A DNA stretch of 64,000 nt from Shewanella sp. GD04112 (GTDB lineage: Bacteria > Pseudomonadota > Gammaproteobacteria > Enterobacterales > Shewanellaceae): positions 744,001 to 808,000 of the forward strand of contig NZ_JAOEAL010000001.1 of the NCBI RefSeq assembly GCF_029835735.1, in the 5' to 3' direction. The notes beneath the pieces were generated by a model. The model did no database searches. It was not told where the DNA came from and was given only the letters and a program-made list of their open reading frames with translations. Positions 35,482 to 44,701 of the stretch are shown one piece after another. The translations under genes were made by a program, and so were the position numbers. The first letter of the stretch is position 1; each line of letters begins with the position of its first letter.

Positions 35482-36174
35482 ATGATGAAGCCTTCTCTGA
35501 TTAAATCTCTGCCAGCGTCAAAGCTGGCGATTGTCGTGGTTACCAGTGCCCTGATTGCCTCGGGTTGCTCGACTGTCAATCCCTATACCAACGAACAACA
35601 AACGGCGAAAGCGACGACTGGCGCTTTAATTGGTGCGGTTGCCGGTGCAGCCGTTGGGGTTGCGTCATCAAGTAAGAGTGACCGCGGTAAAGGTGCTTTA
35701 ATTGGTGCAGCCTCTGGCGCCGCCGTCGGTGGTGGTATTGGTTATTACATGGATGTGCAAGAAACCAAACTGCGCCAACAGTTGGCGTCGACAGGTGTGA
35801 GTGTAACCCGCGACGGTGACAATATTATTCTCAACATGCCAAACGAAGTGACTTTTGGTGTCGACCAAACTGAGCTGAGCGATGGCGCTAAGCGCGTATT
35901 GAACTCAGTCGCGCTGGTGGCCAAGGAATACAGCAAGACTCAACTGAACGTATTAGGTTACACCGACAGCAGCGGTTCAGATGCTTACAACCTACGTTTA
36001 TCACAAGTGCGTGCCAGCGAAGTGGGCAACTACCTGATGAGCAAGGGCGTCGCTTCTGCTCGGGTTAAATCTAAGGGCATGGGTAAGGCGAGTCCTATCG
36101 CATCGAATGCGAATGCCGCAGGTCGCGCCCAAAACCGTCGAGTGGAAATTGTGTTAACCCCAACGGGGCAATAA
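35482..36174 (+). CDS. OmpA-family glycine-zipper lipoprotein (YiaD-like)
   Basis: 230 residues. Lipoprotein signal ends in LIASGC (lipobox, Cys near residue 29). Residues about 45-90 contain two glycine-zipper repeats of the GALIGAxxGAAVG type. The C-terminal OmpA domain (about residues 115-226) has VTFGVDQTELSDGAKRVL, the peptidoglycan-binding GYTDSSGSDAYNLRLSQVRA, and the final arginine-rich NRRVEIVL. It likely links the outer membrane to peptidoglycan. Single gene with a terminator downstream. Confidence 0.9.
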   Translation: MMKPSLIKSLPASKLAIVVVTSALIASGCSTVNPYTNEQQTAKATTGALIGAVAGAAVGVASSSKSDRGKGALIGAASGAAVGGGIGYYMDVQETKLRQQLASTGVSVTRDGDNIILNMPNEVTFGVDQTELSDGAKRVLNSVALVAKEYSKTQLNVLGYTDSSGSDAYNLRLSQVRASEVGNYLMSKGVASARVKSKGMGKASPIASNANAAGRAQNRRVEIVLTPTGQ

Positions 36175-36189
36175 TTTCCATAAAATAAG

Positions 36190-36211
36190 AGTCGCCTACG
36201 GGCGACTTTTT
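36190..36211 (+). terminator. Terminator of the OmpA-type lipoprotein gene
   Basis: Stem AGTCGCC/GGCGACT with a TACG loop followed by TTTT, about 15 bases past the stop. Confidence 0.85.
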
Positions 36212-36411
36212 ACTATCAGCACTCGCTGACTCTTTGTATTAGGCAACAATTTGCCATAGTGGACAATTTGTCCAGTCACCTAAAAGACTTAAGTGATCTT
36301 GGCCACAATCGTCCCGATTTGCATTTATCCGGCAGCGGTAATACTTGATCCGCTAAAGGTTTTGCCGTCATGTATGCACTAGGACATTTCTGTGTGAATG
36401 GAGAGTACAGC

Positions 36412-37239
36412 ATGGCAAAACAAGGTTTAGTGTTCGCAATCAGTTTAGGGGCGACATTGATGGCGGGAATGGCACAAGGCGCACCGATGAGCACTGAGGC
36501 GACTGCACCAATTGAACTCAGGGCCGCTGGCAGTTTAAAGGCGGCGATGAACGATATTATTGCCGCTTATCAAGCGAAATCCGACGCCAAAGTCGCGGCG
36601 CAATATGCGCCTTCGGGCTTATTACTCAAGCGGATCCAAGAGGGTGAGCGAGTCGATATCTTCGCCTCGGCGAATATGAAACACCCACAGGCCTTAGTCG
36701 ATGCGGGAGTGGGTCAAGAGGTGCAAATGTTTGCCCGTAACCAGCTCTGCGCCATTGCCCAGGCGGATGTACCACTCACCAATGCGAACTTATTAGATAC
36801 CCTGCTCGCGCCGCAAACTAAGCTCGGGACGTCGACGCCAAAAGCCGATCCCGCGGGGGATTATGCTTGGGTAGTGTTTGCGAAAGCCGAAGGCTTAAAA
36901 GCCAATGCAAAAACCACATTAGAAACCAAAGCCTTGCAGCTAACGGGTGGGCCTGAAAGTGCTAAACCGCCCAAAGATCGTAATCCCTATGCTTGGGTGA
37001 TGGAAAATAAGCAGGCGGACGTGTTCTTAACCTATTGCACCAATGCGGTGCTGGCACAAAAAGAAGTGCCGAGCCTCAAGATTGTCGATTTACCGCCTGA
37101 GCTAGCGGTCGGTGCCGACTATGGCCTATTGGTGTTAAAGGATGCCAATAGTGCGGCCGCACCTTTAGCCGAGTTTATTTTGTCTCCTGAGGGACAGGCT
37201 ATTCTATCGGGTTATGGTTTTCAGCCGCCCAAAAAATAG
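36412..37239 (+). CDS. modA: ModA-like molybdate/tungstate-binding periplasmic protein (orphan)
   Basis: 275 residues from the ATG at 36412, chosen for the GGAGA upstream and the signal peptide that follows (ending at AQG). The mature part starts with IELRAAGSLKAAMNDIIAAY, the oxyanion-binding segment of ModA-type proteins, and contains SGLLLKRIQEGERVDIFASAN, another ModA hallmark. The family delivers molybdate to ModBC. No modB or modC is next to it, which is unusual: on one side is the OmpA-type lipoprotein gene and on the other the convergent mgtE. It may serve a ModBC pair elsewhere, or bind another oxyanion. Confidence 0.8.
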   Translation: MAKQGLVFAISLGATLMAGMAQGAPMSTEATAPIELRAAGSLKAAMNDIIAAYQAKSDAKVAAQYAPSGLLLKRIQEGERVDIFASANMKHPQALVDAGVGQEVQMFARNQLCAIAQADVPLTNANLLDTLLAPQTKLGTSTPKADPAGDYAWVVFAKAEGLKANAKTTLETKALQLTGGPESAKPPKDRNPYAWVMENKQADVFLTYCTNAVLAQKEVPSLKIVDLPPELAVGADYGLLVLKDANSAAAPLAEFILSPEGQAILSGYGFQPPKK

Positions 37240-37255
37240 TGCTAATCGACTCATT

Positions 37256-37283
37256 AAAATGGCGCCCTATGGCGCCATTTTTG
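37256..37283. terminator. Bidirectional terminator between modA and mgtE
   Basis: Stem AAAATGGCGCC/GGCGCCATTTT with a CTAT loop, between convergent genes. Confidence 0.88.
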
Positions 37284-37307
37284 TTGTTCGTTTTAGCAGG
37301 TTGAGTA

Positions 37308-38672
37308 CTAGTGCATTAAATACAGGGTCGCTAATCCTAGGAAGGCAAACAGACCAATCACATCGGTGACTGTGGTGAGCACCATGCCGCCCGCTAACGC
37401 AGGATCCACTTTTAAGCGCTTTAAGATCAGCGGAATACTGGCGCCAGCCAGTCCTGCGACCGTCATATTGATGAGCATTGCGCCGCCAATCAGGCTGGCA
37501 AGCGCCATATCATCTTTCCAAACTAATACCGCGATAAACACCAAAATCGACCACATGAGGCCGTTCAAAAAGCCAATGGCGAGTTCTTTGCCAATCAGCC
37601 AGCGGGCGTTACTCTGGCCAATATGACCCAAAGCAATCCCACGGATCACCAGAGCTAAGGTTTGATTACCCGCGACCCCGCCCATGCTAGGGACAATTGT
37701 CATTAAAATCGCAATCGTGGCGAATTGTTCGATTGTGCCTTCAAACATATTGCTGACAGAGGCTGCTAACAGGGCGGCAAACAGGTTAATTGTCAGCCAG
37801 AGTGAGCGGCGGAAAGTGCTCTTCACTACAGGGGCGAAGGTATCTTCATCGTCGTCCATCCCCGCCATCCCCATCATGGAGTGCTCGGCGTCTTCACGGA
37901 TAACATCCACCACGTCATCGATGGTGATACGCCCGAGTAACTTGCCCTCACTATCGACCACGGGGGCGGATACCCAGTCATGGCGCTCGAACAGCTGCGC
38001 GACTTCACTGTCGGACATGCCCACGGGAATGCTCTCGATATCGGTATCGATAATACTGCTGATATGAGTATTGGGATCGCAGGTGAGCAGATCCGCAAGT
38101 TTGACCCCGCCAAGTACGCGATCGTGCTTATCCACCACGTATAAGGTGTCTGTGGTATCGGGCAGATTGCCCCGTTGGCGCAAATAACGCAGTACCACAT
38201 CGATATTCACATCGGGCCTTAAGGTCACAGTATCTGTGTTCATTAGGCTGCCCGCGGTTTCGTCGGGGTATGAGAGTGCCTGCTCCACCCGTTGGCGGTT
38301 TTGCAGACTCATTGACTGCAATACTTGCTTATAGACGGTATCCGGCAAGCTTCGCAGGATATAAGCGAGATCGTCCGTATCCATACTGGCGGTGGCCTTG
38401 GCGACCCGCTCTGGACTCATGGCGCGGATCAGCGGATCTTTTAACTCTTCACTGAGTTCATCGAGAATATCCCCAAGCTGATCTTGATCGATAAGTTGCC
38501 ACAACACTTGCCGCGCCTTAGGGGGCGAGGACTCTAAAATCAATGCGATATCCGACGCCGCCATGTTTTGCAGCATTTGCCTGACATGCACAAACATACC
38601 GCTATTGAGGGCATGGCTCAGTTGGTCGAGACGTTGTTCGACTTGTAAGCTGTCTGAGGCTTCTACAGGCAT
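37308..38672 (-). CDS. mgtE: MgtE-family magnesium channel
   Basis: 454 residues, the usual MgtE length. Cytoplasmic N domain (about 1-130), a pair of CBS domains (about 135-255) and a C-terminal domain of five membrane helices starting near residue 285. Acidic residues in the N and CBS domains bind magnesium and gate the channel in known homologues. The start is fixed by GGAGGAAAC before the ATG. It is downstream of the npr gene on the same strand with a 200-base gap, so it may have its own promoter at the tail of the rpoN cluster. Confidence 0.95.
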   Translation of the reverse strand: MPVEASDSLQVEQRLDQLSHALNSGMFVHVRQMLQNMAASDIALILESSPPKARQVLWQLIDQDQLGDILDELSEELKDPLIRAMSPERVAKATASMDTDDLAYILRSLPDTVYKQVLQSMSLQNRQRVEQALSYPDETAGSLMNTDTVTLRPDVNIDVVLRYLRQRGNLPDTTDTLYVVDKHDRVLGGVKLADLLTCDPNTHISSIIDTDIESIPVGMSDSEVAQLFERHDWVSAPVVDSEGKLLGRITIDDVVDVIREDAEHSMMGMAGMDDDEDTFAPVVKSTFRRSLWLTINLFAALLAASVSNMFEGTIEQFATIAILMTIVPSMGGVAGNQTLALVIRGIALGHIGQSNARWLIGKELAIGFLNGLMWSILVFIAVLVWKDDMALASLIGGAMLINMTVAGLAGASIPLILKRLKVDPALAGGMVLTTVTDVIGLFAFLGLATLYLMH

Positions 38673-38870
38673 GTTTCCTCCAAGGTGGTGACGGTGGATG
38701 GGTGGCGTTTGGCTGTTGAGGACTAAGCCAAAGCGCAGCAGTATATTGTAATTGAGCGCACGGGAGGGCGTCGAGTCACAAATGTGTTTTACTGGTATAA
38801 GGTGCTGAAATCAAAACCAAACAGGGTACTGAATAACGGCAGGGAGCATCGAGGTGAGATGTCGGGGCTA

Positions 38871-39146
38871 TTAGCAGGCTTCGTCGAACTTAGCGTCGAT
38901 AAGCGCGCAAATGGCATTGAGCGCAGGCTCGGCATCTGGGCCTTCGGCAATCAGGGTAATGGTTTTACCCATGCCTGTTTCTAGCATAAGTAACCCTAAA
39001 ACACTGGCGGCAGAGGCCTGTTTTTCACCTTGGATCAGAGTAATGCTGGCATCAAACTCAGACGCAAGCACCACGAGCTTAGTGGCGGCGCGGGCATGTA
39101 AACCAAGCTTATTGCAGATGGTGACTTGGCGCTCAAGCTTTGGCAT
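38871..39146 (-). CDS. npr: NPr, HPr-like phosphocarrier of the nitrogen PTS
   Basis: 91 residues, HPr fold. The phosphorylation site is His17 in GLHARAATK. The regulatory serine region is SAASVLGLLML. As the last member of the rpoN-hpf-ptsN-rapZ-npr order it is NPr (PtsO), not the sugar HPr. It accepts phosphate from EI-Ntr and passes it to EIIA-Ntr (PtsN), encoded two genes upstream. The start overlaps the rapZ stop by 14 bases. Confidence 0.94.
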   Translation of the reverse strand: MPKLERQVTICNKLGLHARAATKLVVLASEFDASITLIQGEKQASAASVLGLLMLETGMGKTITLIAEGPDAEPALNAICALIDAKFDEAC

Positions 39147-39987
39147 GACTTAACTCTCGGTGTCGGGCATTCACTTTGTGTTTGCCGTTGCTAAAGCGTT
39201 TAGCCAGTTGTTCGGCCACGTAAACCGATCTGTGTTGACCACCAGTACAGCCGATGGCGATGGTCAGATAGCTGCGGTTATTACGCTCTAAGTGGGGTAA
39301 CCAAGTCTCGAGTAAATTCTCGATTTGCCAGATGAACTTATTGACCAGTGGCTGGCGATTTAAAAACTCTGCCACAGGTTCATCTAAACCTGTGAGGGGG
39401 CGCAACTCGGGTTCCCAGTGGGGGTTGGGTAAAAAGCGCACATCAAACATAAAGTCGGCTTCGGTTGGCATACCATGCTTAAAACCGAAAGACTCGAAGT
39501 TGATCACCAGTTCCTTATCGACACTGCCAAGCAGGATTTGCCGTACTTGGTCGCTGAGTTCATAGATATTCAGATTCGAGGTATCTATGTAGTGATCCAT
39601 CTGCTGTGACAGGGGCTCGAGCAACTTGCCTTCAAGCTTAATGGCTTCCTGCAGTGATACTCGGCTCTTAGATAAGGGATGTAAGCGCCGAGTCTCGCTG
39701 TAGCGCTTTAGCAGTACTTTATCGCTGGAGTTTAAGAAGAAGCTGGTAAGTTCAGTGCCCTCTGGCAGGCTAGCAAGCTGTTTGACGAGTACCTTGTCTT
39801 GCTCCGGCAGGTTACGCACGTCGACGCTGATGGCGACGAGATCGTTACTGCCCTTGAGCTGTTCGAGTAAGCTGCCAATCAGCGGCAAAGGAAGATTATC
39901 GACACAATAGTAGCCGAGATCTTCCAGCACTCTTAGTGCGACCGATTTGCCTGAGCCTGAGCGCCCTGACACTATGACCAGTTTCAT
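39133..39987 (-). CDS. rapZ: RapZ RNase adapter protein
   Basis: 284 residues. N-terminal P-loop GRSGSGKS (residues 8-15) and a C-terminal domain with CTGGQHRSVYVAEQLA, the RapZ signature. Known role in enterics: binds GlcN6P and the sRNA GlmZ and directs RNase E, controlling GlmS and so cell-wall precursor supply. Overlaps ptsN by four bases and npr by 14, so all three are translationally coupled. Confidence 0.95.
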   Translation of the reverse strand: MKLVIVSGRSGSGKSVALRVLEDLGYYCVDNLPLPLIGSLLEQLKGSNDLVAISVDVRNLPEQDKVLVKQLASLPEGTELTSFFLNSSDKVLLKRYSETRRLHPLSKSRVSLQEAIKLEGKLLEPLSQQMDHYIDTSNLNIYELSDQVRQILLGSVDKELVINFESFGFKHGMPTEADFMFDVRFLPNPHWEPELRPLTGLDEPVAEFLNRQPLVNKFIWQIENLLETWLPHLERNNRSYLTIAIGCTGGQHRSVYVAEQLAKRFSNGKHKVNARHRELSHAKA

Positions 39988-40427
39988 CCAGTGATTACCT
40001 GATAGAGTTCCGTTTCATCATGCGTCTTGCGCAATTGCTTCAATATTTGCTTGTCGCTGAGCTTTTCAGCCATGCAGGACAAAGTGCTTAAGTGCTGTTG
40101 ACATTGGTCAGCAGGCACTAGCAGCGCAAATAAAATGTCGACAGGTTGTTTATCGATAGCATCAAAGGCTATCGGCTCCTCACATTTCACCAATATGGCT
40201 ATGGGTTGTGTTATATCGGTTAATCGACCATGTGGAATGGCGATGCCGTTACCTATACCTGTGCTCCCCATCTTTTCGCGCGCCACTAGGCTTTCGAAGA
40301 TCTCTTGAGATGAGAGGGTGGGGTACTGGGCAGCGGCTAAGTCGCTGATAAGTTCCAGTACCTTTTTCTTACTGCCCGGAGTGGCGCAGGTCGTGCATTC
40401 CGGCCGCAGTATGGTACGAAGTTCCAT
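39984..40427 (-). CDS. ptsN: PtsN, EIIA of the nitrogen PTS
   Basis: 147 residues with the EIIA-2 fold. The phosphorylated His66 lies in GIAIPHGRL. It receives phosphate from NPr and regulates potassium uptake and other processes according to its phosphorylation state. It follows hpf by two bases and overlaps rapZ. The usual rpoN-hpf-ptsN-rapZ-npr order is kept. Confidence 0.95.
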   Translation of the reverse strand: MELRTILRPECTTCATPGSKKKVLELISDLAAAQYPTLSSQEIFESLVAREKMGSTGIGNGIAIPHGRLTDITQPIAILVKCEEPIAFDAIDKQPVDILFALLVPADQCQQHLSTLSCMAEKLSDKQILKQLRKTHDETELYQVITG

Positions 40428-40429
40428 TG

Positions 40430-40717
40430 CTAGTGTTTTGTTAACTTCTCTTTGTGTTTAATAACCTGACGATCAAGCTTGTCGATCAGGACGTCTATGG
40501 CAGCATACATATCTGCATGCTCTGAAGTCGCGAAGACTTCACCACCGGTGAGGTTTATTCTCGCTTCGGCAATTTGTTGCATTTTCTCAACATTGAGCAC
40601 AACGTGCACATTATTGATCTGTTCGAAATGACGTTCAAGTTTTGAAAACTTTTCCTCAACATAAGCCCGTAACGATTCAGTAATCTCGATATGGTGTCCA
40701 CTCAGGTTTATTTGCAT
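40430..40717 (-). CDS. hpf: Ribosome hibernation promoting factor
   Basis: 95 residues from the ATG at 40717, chosen because CGGAGG lies about eight bases upstream and the product then begins MQINLSGHHIEITESLRAYV, the usual HPf start. A longer frame running back into rpoN is not the gene. It is a short-form HPF, which dimerises 70S ribosomes together with RMF. It is second in the rpoN operon. Confidence 0.94.
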   Translation of the reverse strand: MQINLSGHHIEITESLRAYVEEKFSKLERHFEQINNVHVVLNVEKMQQIAEARINLTGGEVFATSEHADMYAAIDVLIDKLDRQVIKHKEKLTKH

Positions 40718-40745
40718 ATAAACGTCCTCCGATTTCCACTTTAGG

Positions 40746-42221
40746 CTATAAACTTTTACGCTGATTGGAAGGGGGAATAAGCATCGCCTCTCGGTACTTC
40801 GCAATGGTTCTGCGCGCAACGTTAATTCCCTGTTCTGCCAGAAGTTGTGCCATCTTGCTGTCGCTTAATGGTTTTTTCTGGTTTTCCGCTGCAACCAGTT
40901 TCTTAATGAAGGCTCTGATTGCCGTGGATGAGCACTCACCGCCATCATCAGTCCCGACGTGGCTTGAGAAGAAATATTTTAGTTCAAAAAGTCCCTTTGG
41001 GGTATGCATGTATTTTTGTGTGGTCACCCGTGAAATGGTGGACTCATGCATCTCTACCGCCTCGGCGATATCGTTTAGGACCATAGGTTTCATGGCTTCT
41101 TCACCGTATTCGAAGAAGCCCTGTTGATATTGCACTATGCAGTTTGCCACCTTGAGCAGTGTTTCGTTACGGCTTTCAAGGCTTTTGATAAACCACTTGG
41201 CTTCTTGCAGATGCCCGCGGATAAATTGGCTATCGGCTTGGCTTTTAGTGCTGCGTGCCATGGCTGCATATTGTTGATTAACATTGATTTTTGGCATGCA
41301 GTCCGGGTTTAACTCGACCACCCAGCGGCCATTTTTCTTCGATACCGACACATCGGGGATGACATATTCTTCATCAACAGGGGTGATGAGTAAGCCGGGG
41401 CGAGGGTTTAAGGTTTGGATGAGGGCAATGCTATCGCGCAGATCATCTTCCTTAAGCTTGGTCTTACGCATTAACAATCTAAAGTCGCGGGCGGCGATCA
41501 GATCTAAATGATCTTTGATCAACATGCGGGCGTTTTCGAGGTGTGGAGTATCCGGCGCAAAGTGGGAGAGTTGGATAAGCAGACATTCGCTTAAATCCCT
41601 TGCGGCGACACCAACGGGATCGAAGTGTTGAATGCGCTTGAGTACGGCTTCGACTTCATCCAGTTCTATCTCTGGATTGCCCATGGCCTCGAGGATATCT
41701 TCAGTACTTTGAGTGAGATAACCCTGATCGTCGATGGCATCAATAATCGCGGTGGCGATGGCTAAATCGGTTTCAGAGAAGGGCGTGAGGTTTTTCTGCC
41801 ATTCTAAATGTTCGTACAGGCCTTCACTGGTTTCCCCTTGGAAGGGCATGTCATCTTCACGGCTGGCGCCAGCACCTGAGTTTGGTGATGCGGTAAAGAC
41901 TTCATCCCAAGTGGTGTCCATGGGGAGTTCTTCGGGCAGGGATTCTTTGGTCAGCGACTCGGCAATGTCTACGGTGGAATTGTCTTGTTCCTGTGGCTGA
42001 GCTGTCGTTTCGCTAAAGTCGGTATCGGCGATATCTTGCTTACGTTCGGTAGGCGCGTCGAATTGCTCCTCTTCCAGCTCGAGAAGAGGATTAGAGTCTA
42101 AGGCTTGCTGGATCTCTTGCTGCAGTTCCAATGACGACAATTGCAACAGACGAATGGCCTGTTGAAGTTGTGGCGTCATGGTTAACTGTTGACCCAGTTT
42201 GAGCTGGAGTGACGCTTTCAT
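40746..42221 (-). CDS. rpoN: RNA polymerase sigma-54 factor
   Basis: 491 residues. Region I is Gln/Leu-rich (MKASLQLKLGQQLTMTPQ). Region II is acidic (about 60-120), and core-binding and DNA-binding regions follow. The RpoN box near the C-terminus reads ARRTIAKYRE, with Ile in place of the commoner Val, a mild change. Known role: nitrogen, flagellar and other regulons with enhancer-dependent activators. The flagellar motX gene is in this window but has a sigma-28-like promoter, not a -24/-12 element. lptB lies just upstream. Confidence 0.97.
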   Translation of the reverse strand: MKASLQLKLGQQLTMTPQLQQAIRLLQLSSLELQQEIQQALDSNPLLELEEEQFDAPTERKQDIADTDFSETTAQPQEQDNSTVDIAESLTKESLPEELPMDTTWDEVFTASPNSGAGASREDDMPFQGETSEGLYEHLEWQKNLTPFSETDLAIATAIIDAIDDQGYLTQSTEDILEAMGNPEIELDEVEAVLKRIQHFDPVGVAARDLSECLLIQLSHFAPDTPHLENARMLIKDHLDLIAARDFRLLMRKTKLKEDDLRDSIALIQTLNPRPGLLITPVDEEYVIPDVSVSKKNGRWVVELNPDCMPKINVNQQYAAMARSTKSQADSQFIRGHLQEAKWFIKSLESRNETLLKVANCIVQYQQGFFEYGEEAMKPMVLNDIAEAVEMHESTISRVTTQKYMHTPKGLFELKYFFSSHVGTDDGGECSSTAIRAFIKKLVAAENQKKPLSDSKMAQLLAEQGINVARRTIAKYREAMLIPPSNQRKSL

Positions 42222-42326
42222 GTTACCGCTGATCCCTACGTTATTATTTTGAATTTAGGCCGCTTGTTATCATATTGATGGTGCTGATAAGCCAAAATTC
42301 AAGGCTAATTGGCTCTGTTTAAGTAA

Positions 42327-43058
42327 CTATAGCCTGAATTGTTCACCTAAGTACACAGCCCTAACTTGCTGATTGTCTAAGATCTCTGCGGGAGTTCCTT
42401 CGGCAATCAGGTTTCCGTGACTGACAATGTAAGCATGTTCACAGACGTCTAAGGTTTCGCGCACATTGTGGTCTGTGATCAGTACCCCAAGGCCTCGGCT
42501 CTTGAGTTGTTCGATGATTTTCTTGATATCGATAACCGAAATCGGGTCGACACCGGCGAAGGGTTCATCGAGCAGAATAAACTTAGGATTGGCCGCTAAG
42601 GCGCGGGCAATTTCGACGCGGCGACGTTCACCGCCCGATAACGACATGCCTTGGCTATCGCGAATATGGGTGATATGGAACTCTTCGAGCAGATGTTCCA
42701 GCTCTTCTTCGCGTTGATCGCGATTGAGCTCTTTACGGGTTTGCAGTACCGCCATGATATTGTCGTGCACGGTCAGCTTGCGAAAGATACTGGCTTCCTG
42801 TGGCAGGTAACCAATGCCTTTGCGGGCGCGCAGGTGCATAGGATCGGCAGTTAAATCATCATCGTCGATAAAGATATGGCCTTTATCACTTTTGACTAAG
42901 CCCACGACCATGTAAAAGGTGGTGGTTTTACCTGCGCCGTTTGGGCCGAGTAGGCCGACGACTTGACCCGTTTTGACCGTCAGACTGACATCTTTCACAA
43001 CCTGACGACTCTTATAACTCTTAGCGAGATTCTGTGCTTTTAAGGTGATTTGGGTCAT
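42327..43058 (-). CDS. lptB: LptB, ATPase of the LPS transport machine
   Basis: 243 residues. ABC ATPase with Walker A GPNGAGKTT, signature LSGGERRR and Walker B FILLDEPFAG. It powers LptFG to lift LPS from the inner membrane onto the LptC-A bridge. It overlaps lptA by four bases. The gene order lptC-lptA-lptB-rpoN confirms the identity over other ABC ATPases. Confidence 0.97.
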   Translation of the reverse strand: MTQITLKAQNLAKSYKSRQVVKDVSLTVKTGQVVGLLGPNGAGKTTTFYMVVGLVKSDKGHIFIDDDDLTADPMHLRARKGIGYLPQEASIFRKLTVHDNIMAVLQTRKELNRDQREEELEHLLEEFHITHIRDSQGMSLSGGERRRVEIARALAANPKFILLDEPFAGVDPISVIDIKKIIEQLKSRGLGVLITDHNVRETLDVCEHAYIVSHGNLIAEGTPAEILDNQQVRAVYLGEQFRL

Positions 43059-43606
43059 TTAGAATCCTGTTTTTTCACAGGTTTGTCCGCTGGCTGATTC
43101 TTGAGCTCTTCCTGATAGTTGTCAGGTTGAATAATGGTAATCACGCGATCATCGCCGCTACCCGTGCTCTCAGCGATTAGTTTCTGCTGAATAATATCGT
43201 AACGGATAAGGTTACCCGTCACTTGGCTACCCGCTTGGTCTAGGGTCGCTGAGCCTGTTAAGGTCAGGGTGCGGGTCGCCATTTCGTAGCGAATTTCTTT
43301 GGCGCTCGCCGAAGCTGGGCGTCCATCGTCGAGAATTTGGCTGTAAGTCGCAGGATTCCCCGTTGCCACTAAAATCTTGCTGTTTTCCCCTTCGGCAGAA
43401 AATGCACGTAGTTGATCCGCATGGATTTTAATCGAGCCTTGGGTGACTTCAACCGGACCGAAGAAAATGATCTGGTTGTTTTTAATGTCCGCAGTTTGGC
43501 TAACGGCTTTAATTTTCACTTCTTGCTGTAAGTCACCGACCTTGGCGAAGGCGCTCATGCTGGTGATTAGCATTAGGCCGGCAAGTAATATGTTATTTTG
43601 CTTCAT
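43055..43606 (-). CDS. lptA: LptA, periplasmic LPS bridge protein
   Basis: 183 residues with a signal peptide (cleavage near SAFA, residue 21) and an OstA/LptA beta-jellyroll domain (about residues 35-145). It passes LPS from LptC to the outer-membrane LptDE. It overlaps lptC by 14 bases and lptB by four. The C-terminus is lysine-rich, ending QPADKPVKKQDSK. Confidence 0.95.
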   Translation of the reverse strand: MKQNNILLAGLMLITSMSAFAKVGDLQQEVKIKAVSQTADIKNNQIIFFGPVEVTQGSIKIHADQLRAFSAEGENSKILVATGNPATYSQILDDGRPASASAKEIRYEMATRTLTLTGSATLDQAGSQVTGNLIRYDIIQQKLIAESTGSGDDRVITIIQPDNYQEELKNQPADKPVKKQDSK

Positions 43607-44153
43607 AGGTTCCTACTACCTGACTGGTCAATTGCACTTCCTGCGCGTTAAGGTCGGCATAAAGGCCTTGCCCTTGAATATTAAAATCTTTCCCTGTGAC
43701 GTAAATGATGCGGTCAGAGGTCATTATCATAGTGTTGAGATCGAGTTCTAAAAAACTGGTGGACAATGTCTGTATGGGTTCACCAGGGCTGATGGCATCG
43801 ATAATAACATTATTTTCTAATACAACCTTGCCGGTATCTTTATTGAGTCGACCTTGGTCGGCTCGGATCTGCCATTTTGCTTTACCTTGGTCTGGATAGA
43901 CAAGATAGACGGGCTCAGTAAAGTCGGTTTGGTTTTTCAGCTCATAGTGTTCCATGTGCTTTGCCGTGACGCGACTGTTAACTTGCCCTTGCTCATTAAA
44001 CTCAATGCTGCGCAGATCTTCGATAATGTAATCGGGTCTGTCACTGACGTTCAAGCTGTCATCCGTATCGCCACCGCGTTTTTGCTGCACTTGCCAATAT
44101 AGCACCAGCGCAGTACCAAAAAAGGCGATAATGGCGAGGGTCACACGACTCAT
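43593..44153 (-). CDS. lptC: LptC, LPS export protein
   Basis: 186 residues. Single N-terminal membrane anchor (MSRVTLAIIAFFGTALVLYW) and a periplasmic beta-jellyroll domain. It receives LPS from LptBFG and hands it to LptA. It overlaps kdsC by four bases and lptA by 14. Position and length match the family. Confidence 0.94.
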   Translation of the reverse strand: MSRVTLAIIAFFGTALVLYWQVQQKRGGDTDDSLNVSDRPDYIIEDLRSIEFNEQGQVNSRVTAKHMEHYELKNQTDFTEPVYLVYPDQGKAKWQIRADQGRLNKDTGKVVLENNVIIDAISPGEPIQTLSTSFLELDLNTMIMTSDRIIYVTGKDFNIQGQGLYADLNAQEVQLTSQVVGTYEAK

Positions 44154-44701
44154 ATGCTCATCCCATGGGCGGAAGTGAACTTGTTTTGGCTCAATAAGAG
44201 CAGATCCGTGAGTTCCCTGAGTGCGCCATGTCCACCATTTAAGTGAGTCACAAAATGGGCGTGTTGGCGGACATAGGGATGCCCATCGGCAACACAGACG
44301 GCAAGGCCAACCACATTCATCACCGGCAGGTCGACAATATCATCACCGATATAGGCGACTTCTTCTGGGGTGACATTGTAGAGCGACAACAGCTCTTCAT
44401 AGGGAACGAATTTATTATCTACGCCCTGATAAATATGGGTCACACCCAGCGCCGTCATGCGGTTTTCAACAATTTTAGACTGACGGCCAGTGATCACCGC
44501 CAGATTAAAACCACTGGTCAGTAATGAACGCACACCATAACCATCGCGGGTGTGGAAGGCTTTGAGCTCTTCCCCAGAGTTGCTCAAATAAATGCGGCCA
44601 TCGGAAAACACTCCGTCCACATCGCAGATCAGCAGTTTAATTTTTTGCGCCCTTTGCCAAACATCGTCGCTGATGGGGCCGTAAAAACCTTGCTGTGGCA
44701 T
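44150..44701 (-). CDS. kdsC: KDO-8-phosphate phosphatase
   Basis: 183 residues, HAD superfamily without a large cap. Catalytic loop DVDGVFSDG near residue 27, Thr-Gly-Arg in VITGRQSK, and the final acidic pair in YIGDDIVDL. Removes phosphate from KDO-8-phosphate in LPS core synthesis. Its start overlaps the kdsD stop by one base. Confidence 0.96.
   Translation of the reverse strand: MPQQGFYGPISDDVWQRAQKIKLLICDVDGVFSDGRIYLSNSGEELKAFHTRDGYGVRSLLTSGFNLAVITGRQSKIVENRMTALGVTHIYQGVDNKFVPYEELLSLYNVTPEEVAYIGDDIVDLPVMNVVGLAVCVADGHPYVRQHAHFVTHLNGGHGALRELTDLLLLSQNKFTSAHGMSI

Noticed and set aside
37684..38067. Plus-strand frame inside mgtE
   Set aside because: It is the shadow of a conserved gene with a clear start and domain order on the minus strand.
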